A DNA stretch of 64,000 bases, taken from contig NZ_MSPW01000002.1 in assembly GCF_001955655.1 (NCBI RefSeq), forward strand, positions 62,001 to 126,000. Direction: 5' to 3'. Under the pieces are notes generated by a model. That model was given only the letters and a program-made list of their open reading frames with translations. It was not told the origin of the DNA and searched no databases. The translations under genes and the position numbers were made by a program. Shown here piece by piece: positions 8,454 to 18,057 of this stretch; positions within the stretch are counted from its first letter, which is position 1, and every line of letters starts with the position of its first letter. Origin of the DNA: Viridibacillus arenosi. Its GTDB lineage: Bacteria; Bacillota; Bacilli; Bacillales_A; Planococcaceae.

Positions 8454-9845
8454 TTGAATTGGTTAAAACAAGCTCAAGAAAGACAAGACGAATTGATTAA
8501 AGAATTGCAGGAATTAGTACAAATTGAAAGTGTTTTAGATGAAACAACAATTACAGCAGAAGCACCATTTGGCGAAGGTCCATTAAAAGCTATGGAATGG
8601 TTATTACAAAAAGGTGAAGAGCAAGGGTTGACGGCAAAAAATATCGATAATATGGCAGGACATATTGAAATGGGACAAGGTGAAGAGCTAGTCGGAATTC
8701 TTTGTCATGTTGATGTAGTGCCTGCAGGTAGTGATTGGCAACACCCTCCATTTGGTGGTGTTGTAGAGGACGGCAAATTATTTGGACGAGGGGCAATTGA
8801 CGATAAAGGTCCAACAATGGCTGCTTGGCTCGCTATGAAAATGGTGAAGGATGCAGGTGTTCAACTAGATCGTCGAGTAAGATTAATTATTGGATCTGAT
8901 GAAGAAACTGGATTCCGTTGCGTAACTCGCTATTTTGAAAAAGAAGAAATGCCTACTTTAGGATTTGCCCCAGATGCTGATTTTCCAATTATTAATGCTG
9001 AAAAAGGGATTGCTGTATTAGTATTTAGCCAACAGCAAAAAATGGCTGAAAACGAACAATTAATTTCTTTCAAAGCTGGTCATCGTACGAATATGGTACC
9101 TGATTTTGCAGAAGCCAAAATTCAAATTGTATCTGCTGATTTTGAAGCAGCATTCCAAGCATATTTACAACAAGAGAGCTTACAAGGTGCGATTGAAAAG
9201 GTATCTAATGTGTTTACAGTATCAGTTAAAGGTAAGTCTGCTCACGCAATGGAGCCAAATGCTGGTGTGAATGCAGCAGTAAAATTAGCAGCATTTTTGA
9301 ATACACAATTATCCACTTCAGGATCAAAAGAATTTGTACAGTTCTTAGTAACTTCATTTGGTGAAGAAACACGCGGTCATGCTTTAGGACTGGCTTTCAA
9401 TGATGAGATGTCTGGTGATACTACACTTAACGCAGGCGTAGTATCATTTGAAGCGGGGAAAGGTGGAGAAGTACAAGTAAGTTTGCGCTATTCTGTCACA
9501 TATCCATATGATGAAAAAATAACTGCCGCTCAACAACAGCTTGCTAAAAATGGATTTGCCTTAGATATAGCAGAAAACTCAGCTCCCCATTATGTAGATG
9601 AGAAAGAAGAGTTAATCCAGAAACTAATTAAAGTTTATGAGCGTAATACCGGGGAAAAAGCCGAGCTATTATCAATTGGTGGCGGTACTTACGCACGTGA
9701 ATTAAAAACAGGTGTAGCTTTTGGTATGTTATTCCCAGGTGAGCCTGATATCGCGCACCAGGCAGATGAGTTTGTTGTAGTTGAAAACTTAGTGAAGGCT
9801 GCTGCTATTTATGCAGATGCCATTGTCGAACTAGCAACTAAATAA
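8454..9845 (+). CDS. pepV: Dipeptidase PepV (M20 metallopeptidase)
   Basis: A 463-residue di-zinc dipeptidase that hydrolyses unspecific dipeptides in the cytoplasm. The zinc-ligand motifs are in order: GILCHVDVVPAG (His, ~85), FGRGAIDDKGP (bridging Asp, ~118), IGSDEETGF (general-base and ligand Glu, ~150), FAPDADFPI (~175) and the late H in EPDIAHQADEF (~440). Length matches PepV of lactic acid bacteria and B. subtilis YtjP. Start is TTG at 8454, placed by AAGGAGG at 8440-8446. A strong terminator follows at 9890-9924. Confidence 0.95.
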   Translation: MNWLKQAQERQDELIKELQELVQIESVLDETTITAEAPFGEGPLKAMEWLLQKGEEQGLTAKNIDNMAGHIEMGQGEELVGILCHVDVVPAGSDWQHPPFGGVVEDGKLFGRGAIDDKGPTMAAWLAMKMVKDAGVQLDRRVRLIIGSDEETGFRCVTRYFEKEEMPTLGFAPDADFPIINAEKGIAVLVFSQQQKMAENEQLISFKAGHRTNMVPDFAEAKIQIVSADFEAAFQAYLQQESLQGAIEKVSNVFTVSVKGKSAHAMEPNAGVNAAVKLAAFLNTQLSTSGSKEFVQFLVTSFGEETRGHALGLAFNDEMSGDTTLNAGVVSFEAGKGGEVQVSLRYSVTYPYDEKITAAQQQLAKNGFALDIAENSAPHYVDEKEELIQKLIKVYERNTGEKAELLSIGGGTYARELKTGVAFGMLFPGEPDIAHQADEFVVVENLVKAAAIYADAIVELATK

Positions 9846-9889
9846 GATTTACCTTTTTTGAGATTGAAAAGTATAGTACACTAATTATT

Positions 9890-9924
9890 AACCCCCTTTC
9901 TAATATTTGGATGGGGGTTTATTA
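9890..9924 (+). terminator. Rho-independent terminator after pepV
   Basis: AACCCCC / GGGGGTT arms around a 16-nt loop, followed by a T-containing stretch. Confidence 0.75.
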
Positions 9925-9959
9925 TATATTATACTCAACATAAAGGAGATTTTAGATCA

Positions 9960-11174
9960 ATGCTTAATGTTAAGAGAATAAGTATTTTATTTGGAGCAAC
10001 AGTTCTGTTTTTTAGTCTACTATTATACATATCTACAGATGCAGCAAATGCAGAGGATAAGCCTTTATACACAGTTACTCCTTTATCAGATCCAATCAAT
10101 GAAAATTATATGAACTATTCCACATATACTAGTGAAACAATGCAATATTATATGTTACGTTCATATCTAGAGAAACTGGAAAGTACGGGTGGCGGAACAC
10201 TGATTTTGAATGAAGGTACATATACAGTTACAAACGCACTTTATGTACCATCTAATGTAACGATTGAATTTGAAGATGGTGTTAGAATAATTAAAGGAAC
10301 AGATACGGGTTCTAGCATGAAACCAGCCAAATCAATATTCCAATTTGTGAGACCTTCTAAAGCAAAAGAGGATGATGCTTTTGGCAAATTTAAAGGGGAA
10401 AAGAATATTTCCTTAATAGGTCATGGTGAAGTAACAATCGATATGGATTATGATCTTGCTGCTATTTCCATTATTATGGGACATAACCAAAACATAGTTG
10501 TAGATAATATTACATTCTTAAATATGTACTCAGGACATTTTATTGAATTGGATGCTTCAAAAAACGTTGTTGTAAAAAACTGTACATTTGACGGCTCTAG
10601 AAACTATCTAGGCTACAATAAAGAAGCCATCAACATTGATACACCAGATGCAAAAACGAGTGGTTGGAGCCAAATTTGGAGTAAATTTGACGCTCAACCA
10701 AATTTCAATGTAGTCATAGAAAACAATAAATTTAACCTACTTGACCGAGCGGTTGGAACACATAAATATTCAGGCGGGAAATACCATGATCGTATTATTA
10801 TTCGAAACAATGAAATTTCCAATACACGATCAGATGCAATCCGTGTGATGAACTGGTCAAATTCAGTTATTGAAAATAATACAATCACTAATGTAAATGA
10901 AGGCAATTTACGTGGTATTCTAGCAAGTGGTGCGGTAAATCCTACTTTCCAAAATAATGTGTTTACTAACGTTAGCCGTGCAATGCAATTTATTGTTTGG
11001 CAGAATAATGGGCCAGGGGAAGAATATGAACCTATTTTCAATGATTTAAGTGAAACAAATAAAAAAGCATTAGCTATGAACAATGGACATAACATGAAAG
11101 AAGACTTTATCCGAATATCTAACGAAGAATTTAAAAATTACTTAAAGCCAGAAAAGGTATATCTAAAAAAATAA
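9960..11174 (+). CDS. Secreted right-handed parallel beta-helix protein
   Basis: A 404-residue protein with an N-terminal signal peptide (positive MLNVKR, hydrophobic core to ~residue 27, likely cleavage near TDAANA-ED). The mature part shows the repeated short beta-strand/Asn-turn pattern of a pectate-lyase-like beta-helix: NVTIEFEDGVRI, NISLIGHGEVTID, NIVVDNITFLNM, NVVVKNCTFDGS, NVVIENNKFNLL, RIIIRNNEISN and SVIENNTITN. Such proteins are often polysaccharide lyases or hydrolases, but no catalytic set can be assigned here. It has its own RBS (AAAGGAG) and is bracketed by terminators, so it is a single-gene unit. I do not recognise it as part of the conserved B. subtilis neighbourhood; it looks like an accessory insertion. 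Confidence 0.85.
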   Translation: MLNVKRISILFGATVLFFSLLLYISTDAANAEDKPLYTVTPLSDPINENYMNYSTYTSETMQYYMLRSYLEKLESTGGGTLILNEGTYTVTNALYVPSNVTIEFEDGVRIIKGTDTGSSMKPAKSIFQFVRPSKAKEDDAFGKFKGEKNISLIGHGEVTIDMDYDLAAISIIMGHNQNIVVDNITFLNMYSGHFIELDASKNVVVKNCTFDGSRNYLGYNKEAINIDTPDAKTSGWSQIWSKFDAQPNFNVVIENNKFNLLDRAVGTHKYSGGKYHDRIIIRNNEISNTRSDAIRVMNWSNSVIENNTITNVNEGNLRGILASGAVNPTFQNNVFTNVSRAMQFIVWQNNGPGEEYEPIFNDLSETNKKALAMNNGHNMKEDFIRISNEEFKNYLKPEKVYLKK

Positions 11175-11195
11175 TAACACTAATTAATTTTCACC

Positions 11196-11236
11196 AAAAA
11201 AGTGCAATGAAGTATATTTATTCATTGCGCTTTTTT
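11196..11236 (+). terminator. Terminator after the beta-helix gene
   Basis: AAAAAAGTGCAATGAA / TTCATTGCGCTTTTTT stem with one mismatch, 9-nt loop and a T-run. Near-symmetrical. Confidence 0.85.
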
Positions 11237-11309
11237 GATGATTGTGATAAAAATGAGGCAGATAACTAAGAGTAAAATATGTGTAGAAACAACTTGAGGA
11301 GATGCTTGA

Positions 11310-12161
11310 ATGACAACAATGCTTTGGAATGACCGTTTGGTAAAAAAGGAAGAAATCAAACTTTCTATAGAAGACCGTGGCTATCAATTTGGTGATGGCG
11401 TCTATGAAGTTATTAAAGTTTATAATGGCTCAATGTTCACAGTAACTGAGCATATTGACCGTTTTTATGAAAGTGCTGAAAAAATTAATATTGTGATTCC
11501 ATATACAAAAGATGTTCTTCATAAAATGGTATATGATTTGATTGAAGCCAACGAAATTGTAAATGGCTATGTCTATTTTCAAATTACTCGTGGTTCTTCA
11601 CCTCGTGCTCATGCATTCCCACAGCCAACGACTGAACCAGTTTTCATCGCTTATACAATGAAAGGTGAGCGTTCAATTGAGAACTTTGAAAAGGGCGTAA
11701 AAGCTAAATTTGTAGAAGATATTCGCTGGTTACGTTGTGATATTAAAAGTTTAAACTTACTTGGAAATGTGTTAGCAAAAGAAGCAGCACAACAAGCAGG
11801 GTGCTACGAAGCAATACAACATCGTGGAGAAATTGTAACAGAAGGTTCTTCTTCAAATATGTATGGTATAAAAGATGGTGTACTCTATACACATCCAACT
11901 AATAATTTAATCTTACATGGGATTACAAGAAGAGTTATAATGTCCCTTTGTGAAGAAATTGGATTATCTGTTATAGAAGAAGCATTCACAACAGAGCAAG
12001 CAATAGACATGGATGAATTCTTTATGTCTTCAACAAGTTCTGAAATTACGCCTATTATTCAAATTGATGACAGCATTATTGGCAATGGGAAACCAGGCGA
12101 ATGGACTAGAAAATTACAAGCTGCTTTTGATGCACGTGTACAGCAGTTAGGGTCCTTATAA
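11310..12161 (+). CDS. dat: D-amino acid aminotransferase
   Basis: A 283-residue class IV PLP transaminase interconverting D-alanine plus 2-oxoglutarate with D-glutamate plus pyruvate. This supplies D-Glu/D-Ala for cell walls. The family start motif SIEDRGYQFGDGVYEV is present. The PLP Lys is in CDIKSLNLLGN (Lys146), and the phosphate-binding EGSSSN and STSSEITPI motifs follow. Length matches Bacillus D-amino acid transaminases. GAGGAG precedes the ATG. The gene stands alone between terminators and the ytlQ unit. Confidence 0.95.
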   Translation: MTTMLWNDRLVKKEEIKLSIEDRGYQFGDGVYEVIKVYNGSMFTVTEHIDRFYESAEKINIVIPYTKDVLHKMVYDLIEANEIVNGYVYFQITRGSSPRAHAFPQPTTEPVFIAYTMKGERSIENFEKGVKAKFVEDIRWLRCDIKSLNLLGNVLAKEAAQQAGCYEAIQHRGEIVTEGSSSNMYGIKDGVLYTHPTNNLILHGITRRVIMSLCEEIGLSVIEEAFTTEQAIDMDEFFMSSTSSEITPIIQIDDSIIGNGKPGEWTRKLQAAFDARVQQLGSL

Positions 12162-12306
12162 TTTTACAAAATATAGAGATAGAGGGGGCGAAATCAACGC
12201 CTTCTCTATTTTTTTTTCTTTACGTCATGTAGAATGGATAGATAAAGCAGTAGAAATAACCCTACTTTTGAACGAATTTATTTTTATTTTAGAAGGGAAG
12301 CTTATA

Positions 12307-13335
12307 ATGGCGCAATTAGTTAAGCTACAAGATTATATTTCACGCTACCAAATTGATTTGAAACGCTATCCGTCTCAATTTGTAAGATTAAAACAAATCC
12401 AGTGGGAACGTATGAAAAAGGAATGGGAAACTGGTGCTGAAATAGAGCAATGGGAGCACGAGTCTGAAGAATTAGAAAAAAAGCAACGTAATCCATTTTT
12501 TAAAAAGGTATTCTCTTTCTCTCTTAAAAAGAAAGATGAAGCTTTTGAGCAAGAGGAACTTGTGCACAATGACGAAGTACAAGATGAAACTAGTTTAATT
12601 CATGGCGTAACAGATGAAGAAGACATGCCAGAGGAAATAATGACTTTAGATTTTGAACCGAATATACTTTATCGACCACAAACGGCTGAAGAATTAAAGC
12701 GAATGTATATTGACCAACTATTTCAATTTCAATTAAAGTGGGCTAGTTCAACTTTAAGGGAAAAATCATATGTTGAACCAAGATATCAACGTGATTCGTT
12801 ATTACGAGCATTGACACAAAACCTTCCAGATAGTTATTTGTTATTCTACTATCCTATTCTACAATTGAAAAAAGCACCTATTGAGATGGGGATTATTTTA
12901 TTTACACCAACAAGTTGTCTTTGTATTCAAGTTCTTGAAGAGGAAGAACGAGCTTCATTTATTGGTAGTGGAGAACGCTTTTGGGTGAAAAAAGTAGGTA
13001 CAACAGACAAAAAAGTGTTAAGTCCATTGATTAGTTTAAATCGTATGGAATCTATATTGAAACAATTGTTTACAAATGATCAAATTGATATACCAATCCA
13101 TAAAATTGTCTTATCACGAAATGGCTATATCGACTATCCTGGTTCAGCATATGGTGTTCAATTTATCGATAAACGTAAATTTCCAGAATGGTTTTCAAAT
13201 TTAAAAAAGAACCCATCTCCTATGAAGCATATGCAGTTTAAAGCTGCACAGTCGGTATTAAATACAGGCCAAACAACATCATTCCATCGTACGAATTGGG
13301 ATACAAAGACAGAGGAAAAGGATATGGATCAGTGA
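12307..13335 (+). CDS. ytlQ: YtlQ-like protein of unknown function
   Basis: A 342-residue protein paired with the lipid kinase gene, as ytlQ is in B. subtilis; the name rests on that context, length and order. It has an N-terminal charged, coiled-coil-like region (~20-110) rich in Lys/Glu. A mixed alpha/beta domain follows (DSLLRALTQNLPDSYLLFYYPIL, EMGIILFTPTSCLCIQVLEE), somewhat like nuclease-related (NERD-type) domains, but I cannot show a catalytic motif. The ATG at 12307 is chosen over an in-frame TTG at 12268, because GAAGGG at 12292-12297 fits only the ATG. The stop overlaps the next start (GTGA at 13332-13335), which indicates translational coupling. Confidence 0.75.
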   Translation: MAQLVKLQDYISRYQIDLKRYPSQFVRLKQIQWERMKKEWETGAEIEQWEHESEELEKKQRNPFFKKVFSFSLKKKDEAFEQEELVHNDEVQDETSLIHGVTDEEDMPEEIMTLDFEPNILYRPQTAEELKRMYIDQLFQFQLKWASSTLREKSYVEPRYQRDSLLRALTQNLPDSYLLFYYPILQLKKAPIEMGIILFTPTSCLCIQVLEEEERASFIGSGERFWVKKVGTTDKKVLSPLISLNRMESILKQLFTNDQIDIPIHKIVLSRNGYIDYPGSAYGVQFIDKRKFPEWFSNLKKNPSPMKHMQFKAAQSVLNTGQTTSFHRTNWDTKTEEKDMDQ

Positions 13336-14267
13336 AAGTTGTTTTTATTATTAATGAAAAAGCGGGAAATGGATCTGCTAAGAGGAAATGGAGCTATCTA
13401 GAAAAGTCCTTGCAAATCCCGTATCAAATAGAGTTTACAGCTTACCCGGGCCATGCAACTGAGATTGCAAAACGATACGCCAACTCAGCTATAGTGCAAT
13501 CTGAAAAGTATTTATTGATCGCGATTGGTGGAGATGGAACAGTCCATGAAGTAGTACAAGGAATTTTAGAGAATGAAGAAGTCTGTATTGGCGTAATTGG
13601 TGCAGGTTCTGGAAATGACTTCGGAAGAGGATATGAAACGTTTAAAACGGCAGCAGAAATAAAAGCGTATGTTGAGCAATGTAGTGGTGGTCAATTAATG
13701 GATGTCGGAAATATGCAAAGAAATGGTGTTACATATTATTTTGTTAATAACGCAGGAATTGGCATCGATGCATATATAGCAAAAGTAGCGAATGAATCGA
13801 AGCTTAAGCAATACTTTAATATTTTTCGTTTGGGGAAACTGACATATATTTATTTTTTACTTAAGGCATTAATGAATTTTAAAACATTTTCGGCTAAAGT
13901 TGTACATAATGGACAAGAAAAAGTTTTTGAAAAAGTATGGCTTGTAGTAGCTAGTAATCAGCCATACTTTGGTGGTGGAATGAAAGTCTCGCCATACTCT
14001 ATCCCAAATGATCACAATATCGAATTGACAGTTGTTTATGAAATCTCTCGTATAAAATTATTGTTTCTGTTTAGTACCGTCTTTTTTGGTAAACATACTG
14101 GATTAAAAGCAGTTCACCAATATTCTGCTAAAGAATTCGAAGTTGAAATTCATAATGAGGTTATGACTCATACAGATGGAGAATTTGCTGGTGAGACAAA
14201 GGAATATGAGTCGATTCACTTTGGTGTAATCCATCAAGCTTGGCAATTGGCAAGAAAGTCTTCTTGA
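13332..14267 (+). CDS. ytlR: Diacylglycerol/sphingosine kinase-family lipid kinase (YtlR)
   Basis: A 311-residue member of the DAG kinase catalytic family. The N-terminal FIINEKAGNGSA and the nucleotide-binding IAIGGDGTVHEVVQG plus GAGSGNDFGRG are diagnostic. The C-terminal beta-sandwich ends with HTDGEFAG. Such enzymes phosphorylate lipid hydroxyl groups with ATP. The GTG start at 13332 overlaps the ytlQ stop by 4 bp, which fixes the start better than an upstream in-frame ATG at 13296 inside ytlQ. The true lipid substrate is unknown; DgkB-type DAG kinase is the main alternative. Confidence 0.9.
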   Translation: MKVVFIINEKAGNGSAKRKWSYLEKSLQIPYQIEFTAYPGHATEIAKRYANSAIVQSEKYLLIAIGGDGTVHEVVQGILENEEVCIGVIGAGSGNDFGRGYETFKTAAEIKAYVEQCSGGQLMDVGNMQRNGVTYYFVNNAGIGIDAYIAKVANESKLKQYFNIFRLGKLTYIYFLLKALMNFKTFSAKVVHNGQEKVFEKVWLVVASNQPYFGGGMKVSPYSIPNDHNIELTVVYEISRIKLLFLFSTVFFGKHTGLKAVHQYSAKEFEVEIHNEVMTHTDGEFAGETKEYESIHFGVIHQAWQLARKSS

Positions 14268-14333
14268 CGAATGGAAAGCTTTCTTTAATAATGAGAAGTT
14301 GAATAGTAGAAATAACAGAAATGAGGAAAAGAA

Positions 14334-14990
14334 TTGAGACTTCGACATAAACCATGGGCTGAAGAATTTATCGCTAGTCACCCAGACATCGTCGTTCCAA
14401 ATCCTGAAGAGCAAAAAGGTAAATGGAATGAAGTATTCAAAAACGACAATCCATTGCATATTGAAGTAGGAACAGGTAAAGGACAATTTATCACTGGTAT
14501 GGCGCTTGCTAATCCAGAGATTAACTATATCGGTATTGAGCTTTTTGACAGTGTTATAGTAAAGGCGGTTGAAAAAGTACAAGCTGCTGGTCAGCCAACT
14601 AATTTACGATTATTAAAAGTAAATGGTTCGGATTTAGAAAAGTTTTTTGAGAAAAACGATGTTGACCGTTTATACTTAAATTTCTCTGATCCATGGCCAA
14701 AAACACGTCATGCAAAAAGAAGATTAACGCATGCTGGTTTCTTAAGTATCTATGAGAATATCTTACCTGATTTCGGTGAAGTACACTTCAAAACCGATAA
14801 CCGTGGCCTATTTGAATACTCTTTAGTGAGCATGTCACAATATGGTATGAAACTTGTTTATGTCTCTTTAGACTTACACAAAGAAATGCTTGAAGATAAT
14901 ATTATGACTGAATACGAAGAGAAATTCTCTGCAAAAGGTCAACCAATTTATCGGGTGGAAGCACAATTCCAGTTACCAGAAGTGAAATGA
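14334..14990 (+). CDS. trmB: tRNA (guanine-N7-)-methyltransferase
   Basis: A 218-residue SAM-dependent enzyme making m7G46 in tRNA. Motif I reads [12 protein letters not shown] (~45), followed by [10 protein letters not shown]. The family-specific [19 protein letters not shown] (~115) and [13 protein letters not shown] are complete. Start is TTG at 14334 behind GAGGAAAA. A long hairpin terminator at 15001-15035 follows. Confidence 0.95.
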   Translation: MRLRHKPWAEEFIASHPDIVVPNPEEQKGKWNEVFKNDNPLHIEVGTGKGQFITGMALANPEINYIGIELFDSVIVKAVEKVQAAGQPTNLRLLKVNGSDLEKFFEKNDVDRLYLNFSDPWPKTRHAKRRLTHAGFLSIYENILPDFGEVHFKTDNRGLFEYSLVSMSQYGMKLVYVSLDLHKEMLEDNIMTEYEEKFSAKGQPIYRVEAQFQLPEVK

Positions 14991-15000
14991 AGGGTTTTGA

Positions 15001-15037
15001 AAATGCAGGAGCTTACATAAGCTACTGCATTTTTTGT
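15001..15037 (+). terminator. Rho-independent terminator after trmB
   Basis: AAATGCAG-g-AGCTT / AAGCT-a-CTGCATTT, one mismatch, ACAT loop, then T-run. Confidence 0.9.
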
Positions 15038-15173
15038 TTGTAAAAATGGAAATGGATAGAAAAAAATAGAACAACCTTTTTGTACATGTTACAATTTATA
15101 TGAGGGAATATTCATTTTTATATAAAAATAAAAATGTTTGAACTCTAAGTTTTAAAACAAGGGGGAAAAGAAA

Positions 15174-16052
15174 ATGGATCAATTTAAATTTCATGATATG
15201 ACATTAACATGGCTCAAAGGGGGAACCACTTTTTTAGATGGTGGAGCAATGTTTGGGGTAGTGCCAAAGCCACTTTGGTCACGCAAGTATCCGGTCAATG
15301 AAAATAACCAAATTGAACTACCGACAGATCCAATTCTTATTCAATATCAAGGCAAGAATATGTTAGTCGATACAGGTGTTGGAAACAATAAGTTTACTGA
15401 GAAGCAATTGCGAAATTTCGGTGTGACAGAGCAATCATTTATCGATGATGGCTTAGTCGAAATGGGATTACTATCGGAAGACATCGATTATATTCTTATG
15501 ACACATTTACATTTTGACCATGCTTGTGGTTTAACAAAATGGGAACAGGACAAGCTGGTACCAACTTTCCCAAATGCTAAAATCTTTGTATCACAAGTTG
15601 AATGGGATGAAATGCGAGAACCAAATATTCGTTCAGCAAATACGTATTGGAAAGAAAATTGGGAGCCGGTGCAACATTTAGTAGCTCCATTCATTGGTAA
15701 ATTAGACGTATTTCCTGGTATTGAAATGATTCATACAGGTGGGCATAGTAATGGGCACAGTATTATTAAGTTAACGCAAAATGGGGAGACTATTCTACAT
15801 ATGGCGGACATTATGCCAACACATGCTCACCAAAATCCATTATGGGTCCTTGCGTACGATGACTATCCAATGACATCAGTTTTCGCTAAAGAAAAGTTAA
15901 TGAAGGAAGCATTAGAAAACGGCTATTGGTTTAGCTTCTATCATGATGCACACTATCGTCTCATTAAATGGAACGAGACAGGTAAAGAAGTAATCGGAGA
16001 ATTGAAACGTACAAGAGAAGAGATGAAAGAAGAGACTGTCCCTAAAGGATAA
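15174..16052 (+). CDS. ytnP: Metallo-beta-lactamase-fold hydrolase YtnP (lactonase-like)
   Basis: A 292-residue MBL-fold hydrolase. The zinc motif [11 protein letters not shown] (~110), the later histidine in [10 protein letters not shown] (~190) and Asp in [11 protein letters not shown] are present. B. subtilis YtnP is reported as a quorum-quenching lactonase; substrate specificity here is inferred from family only. The RBS GGGGGAAAAG lies upstream of the ATG. The gene is monocistronic between terminators at 15001-15037 and 16077-16118. Confidence 0.9.
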   Translation: MDQFKFHDMTLTWLKGGTTFLDGGAMFGVVPKPLWSRKYPVNENNQIELPTDPILIQYQGKNMLVDTGVGNNKFTEKQLRNFGVTEQSFIDDGLVEMGLLSEDIDYILMTHLHFDHACGLTKWEQDKLVPTFPNAKIFVSQVEWDEMREPNIRSANTYWKENWEPVQHLVAPFIGKLDVFPGIEMIHTGGHSNGHSIIKLTQNGETILHMADIMPTHAHQNPLWVLAYDDYPMTSVFAKEKLMKEALENGYWFSFYHDAHYRLIKWNETGKEVIGELKRTREEMKEETVPKG

Positions 16053-16076
16053 TTCTTTTCCTTTTCATTATAGTAG

Positions 16077-16118
16077 GTATCTCTGAGCTGGAAAGTTGGC
16101 TCTTGAGATACTTTTTTT
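16077..16118 (+). terminator. Terminator after ytnP
   Basis: GTATCTC / GAGATAC outer stem with inner partial pairing, followed by a run of seven T. Confidence 0.85.
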
Positions 16119-16182
16119 ATGTGAATTTGAGAGTAGTCCACTACGGAAGAGAAAATTACGTTTGTTTTTTTGTTTAAAAATA

Positions 16183-16212
16183 AAAAAACTCCTCTATAAC
16201 GAGGAGTTTTAG
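16183..16212 (-). terminator. Terminator after ytzB
   Basis: Perfect AAAACTCCTC / GAGGAGTTTT with 6-nt loop. The A-run on the plus strand is a T-run for leftward transcripts from ytzB. Confidence 0.85.
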
Positions 16213-16225
16213 AAAAACGTAAGGA

Positions 16226-16540
16226 TTAAACACGTACTAAGTCAATAATCGAGCCTGTTTTCGCATCAGCAGCAAATTCAAAACTTTGTGTTTCACCATT
16301 ATGAACGCGAGAAATACCGCCTTTATACACAGGGATTTCGATGTTTTCTTTTTTGAAAACTTCTGGTTCCATGAATATCCATGATCCATCGATAGGACCT
16401 TCTTGTTTAAATAAGTTTTTAATGTCAGACAATACTGAATTAGCTGGTTTGTTTGGATAAATTTTTTCGCTAGCTTCTTTAATTACATAAGCTGCAGCAA
16501 GTCCTGTTGCAACACCAAGTAGGAAATCACGTAATTTCAT
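16226..16540 (-). CDS. ytzB: PepSY-domain small protein (YtzB-like)
   Basis: A 104-residue protein with a short N-terminal hydrophobic segment (FLLGVATGLAAAYVI), likely a membrane anchor or signal. A single PepSY-like domain follows (residues ~45-104, ending with the typical FAADAKTGSIIDL). PepSY domains are thought to inhibit or shield peptidases. The context next to ytnP and an M42 peptidase gene matches B. subtilis ytzB. AGGGAGG-type RBS on the minus strand precedes the ATG at 16540. Confidence 0.8.
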   Translation of the reverse strand: MKLRDFLLGVATGLAAAYVIKEASEKIYPNKPANSVLSDIKNLFKQEGPIDGSWIFMEPEVFKKENIEIPVYKGGISRVHNGETQSFEFAADAKTGSIIDLVRV

Positions 16541-16683
16541 AGATCATTGCCTCCCTAAATTTCATATGAAGCTAGTGTACCACATCCATTATATGGAGTG
16601 AAAATGTGAGGGTGGTACTTTTGAGTATACTAGTTCAAATGAGGAAAGTTTTATACATGGAGATCACACTGTTAGTTGAAATG

Positions 16684-16861
16684 GCGCTATCCACATTTCG
16701 GTTGGGCTAGTTGCAGGCGCTAGCTACTTTCGGCGCTTCGGTCGGGCACTCAAAGTCAAAAAGCGACTTTGGCTTCTGCCCTCCAACGCGAAGTGTAGCT
16801 GAACGAGCGCTTTCCACATTTCGGTTGCCGAAATAAAGTGCTAGTAATAAAAGCATTTTTT
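16684..16861. repeat. GC-rich structured intergenic element A
   Basis: The 366-bp gap between ytzB and the M42 peptidase holds no gene but a structured stretch. A 21-bp direct repeat with one mismatch occurs at 16684-16704 and 16807-16827 (core CCACATTTCGGTTG). Between the copies are a hairpin CAAAGTC / GACTTTG (16751-16757 / 16765-16771) and an outer imperfect AGCTAC / GTAGCT pairing. It ends with AAAAGCATTTTTT (16849-16861), a 13-mer also present in element B after tyrS. Its composition is GC-richer than the flanks. It is probably a dispersed intergenic repeat. Confidence 0.5.
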
Positions 16862-16906
16862 GGATAAAATAAAAGATATAGTGGCTCATTAAAGGAGGCT
16901 TTTCAA

Positions 16907-17980
16907 TTGAATCAAGAAACTTTAGATATGTTTAAAACACTAACTGAACTACCGGGGGCACCAGGTGATGAACGTGCCGTACGCGCTTTTATGCGACAAG
17001 AGTTATCTAAGTATGCTGATGAGATTGTGCAGGATAATTTAGGTGGCATTTTCGGATTAAAAAAAGGTGACGAAAATGGTCCCCGTATTCTAGTTGCAGG
17101 TCATATGGATGAAGTTGCTTTAATGGTAACTTCAATTACTGATAATGGTATGCTTCGTTTCCAACCTCTAGGTGGATGGTGGAATCAAGTAATGCTTGCG
17201 CAACGTGTTGAAGTATATGCAACAAATGGTCCAATACCAGGTGTTATTGCTTCTGTTCCAAAACACTTATTAACACCAGAAATGCAGTCAAAACCAATGG
17301 AAATTAGCAATATGTTAATTGATGTTGGTGCTGACGATAAGGTAGATGCTGAAAAAATGGGTATCATTCCAGGCCAATCAATTATTCCAGTTTGTCCATT
17401 TACACCGATGGCAAACCCGAAAAAAATTATGGCTAAAGCATGGGATAATCGTTATGGCTGTGGATTAGCAATTGAACTATTAAAAGAACTGAAAGACGAA
17501 AAACTACCGAATACATTATATTCAGGTGCGAATGTTATGGAAGAGGTTGGACTACGCGGAGCTAAAGTGTCAGCTAATTTGATTAAACCTGATCTTTTCT
17601 TTGCATTAGATGCCAGCCCAGCTAATGATACTTCAGGTGATAAAACGCAATTCGGTCAACTTGGTAAAGGTCCTTTACTTCGTATTTTGGACCGCACAAT
17701 GATTACTCATAGAGGAATGCGTGAATACATTCTAGATACAGCTGAATCTAATAATATTCCATATCAATACTTCGTCTCACCAGGTGGCACAGATGCAGGA
17801 AATGTACATATTTCTAATGATGGTGTACCAAGTTCTGTTATCGGTATTTGTTCACGCTATATCCACACACATGCTTCAATCATTCATACGGATGATTTAG
17901 ATGCGGCGAAGGAATTGATCGTGAAGCTGGTCAAAAATGCAGACCGTACAACGTTAGAAACAATCCGTGCAAACGGCTAA
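16907..17980 (+). CDS. ytoP: M42 family aminopeptidase (YtoP)
   Basis: A 357-residue di-metal aminopeptidase of the glutamyl/deblocking aminopeptidase (M42) group. Metal-site motifs are [11 protein letters not shown] (~66), [10 protein letters not shown] (~180), MEEVGLRGA (~213), [10 protein letters not shown] (~234) and the late H in [10 protein letters not shown] (~320). It trims peptides in the cytoplasm. Start is TTG at 16907, set by AAAGGAGG at 16891-16898. A hairpin terminator follows at 17996-18024. Confidence 0.93.
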   Translation: MNQETLDMFKTLTELPGAPGDERAVRAFMRQELSKYADEIVQDNLGGIFGLKKGDENGPRILVAGHMDEVALMVTSITDNGMLRFQPLGGWWNQVMLAQRVEVYATNGPIPGVIASVPKHLLTPEMQSKPMEISNMLIDVGADDKVDAEKMGIIPGQSIIPVCPFTPMANPKKIMAKAWDNRYGCGLAIELLKELKDEKLPNTLYSGANVMEEVGLRGAKVSANLIKPDLFFALDASPANDTSGDKTQFGQLGKGPLLRILDRTMITHRGMREYILDTAESNNIPYQYFVSPGGTDAGNVHISNDGVPSSVIGICSRYIHTHASIIHTDDLDAAKELIVKLVKNADRTTLETIRANG

Positions 17981-17995
17981 TTTGTTATACTATTA

Positions 17996-18024
17996 AGGGG
18001 GTTCCGACAAGGGCCCTCTTTTTC
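17996..18024 (+). terminator. Terminator after ytoP
   Basis: AGGGGGTTC / GGGCCCTCT pair over nine positions, including G-T wobbles, with a CGACAA-region loop and a T-run. Confidence 0.7.
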
Positions 18025-18057
18025 TGTACATAAATAATTATTTAAAGGAGTATGAAA

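Noticed and set aside
14103-14582. 159-codon minus-strand frame across ytlR and trmB
   Set aside because: Overlaps two well-supported genes and codes for a low-complexity aromatic-rich product.
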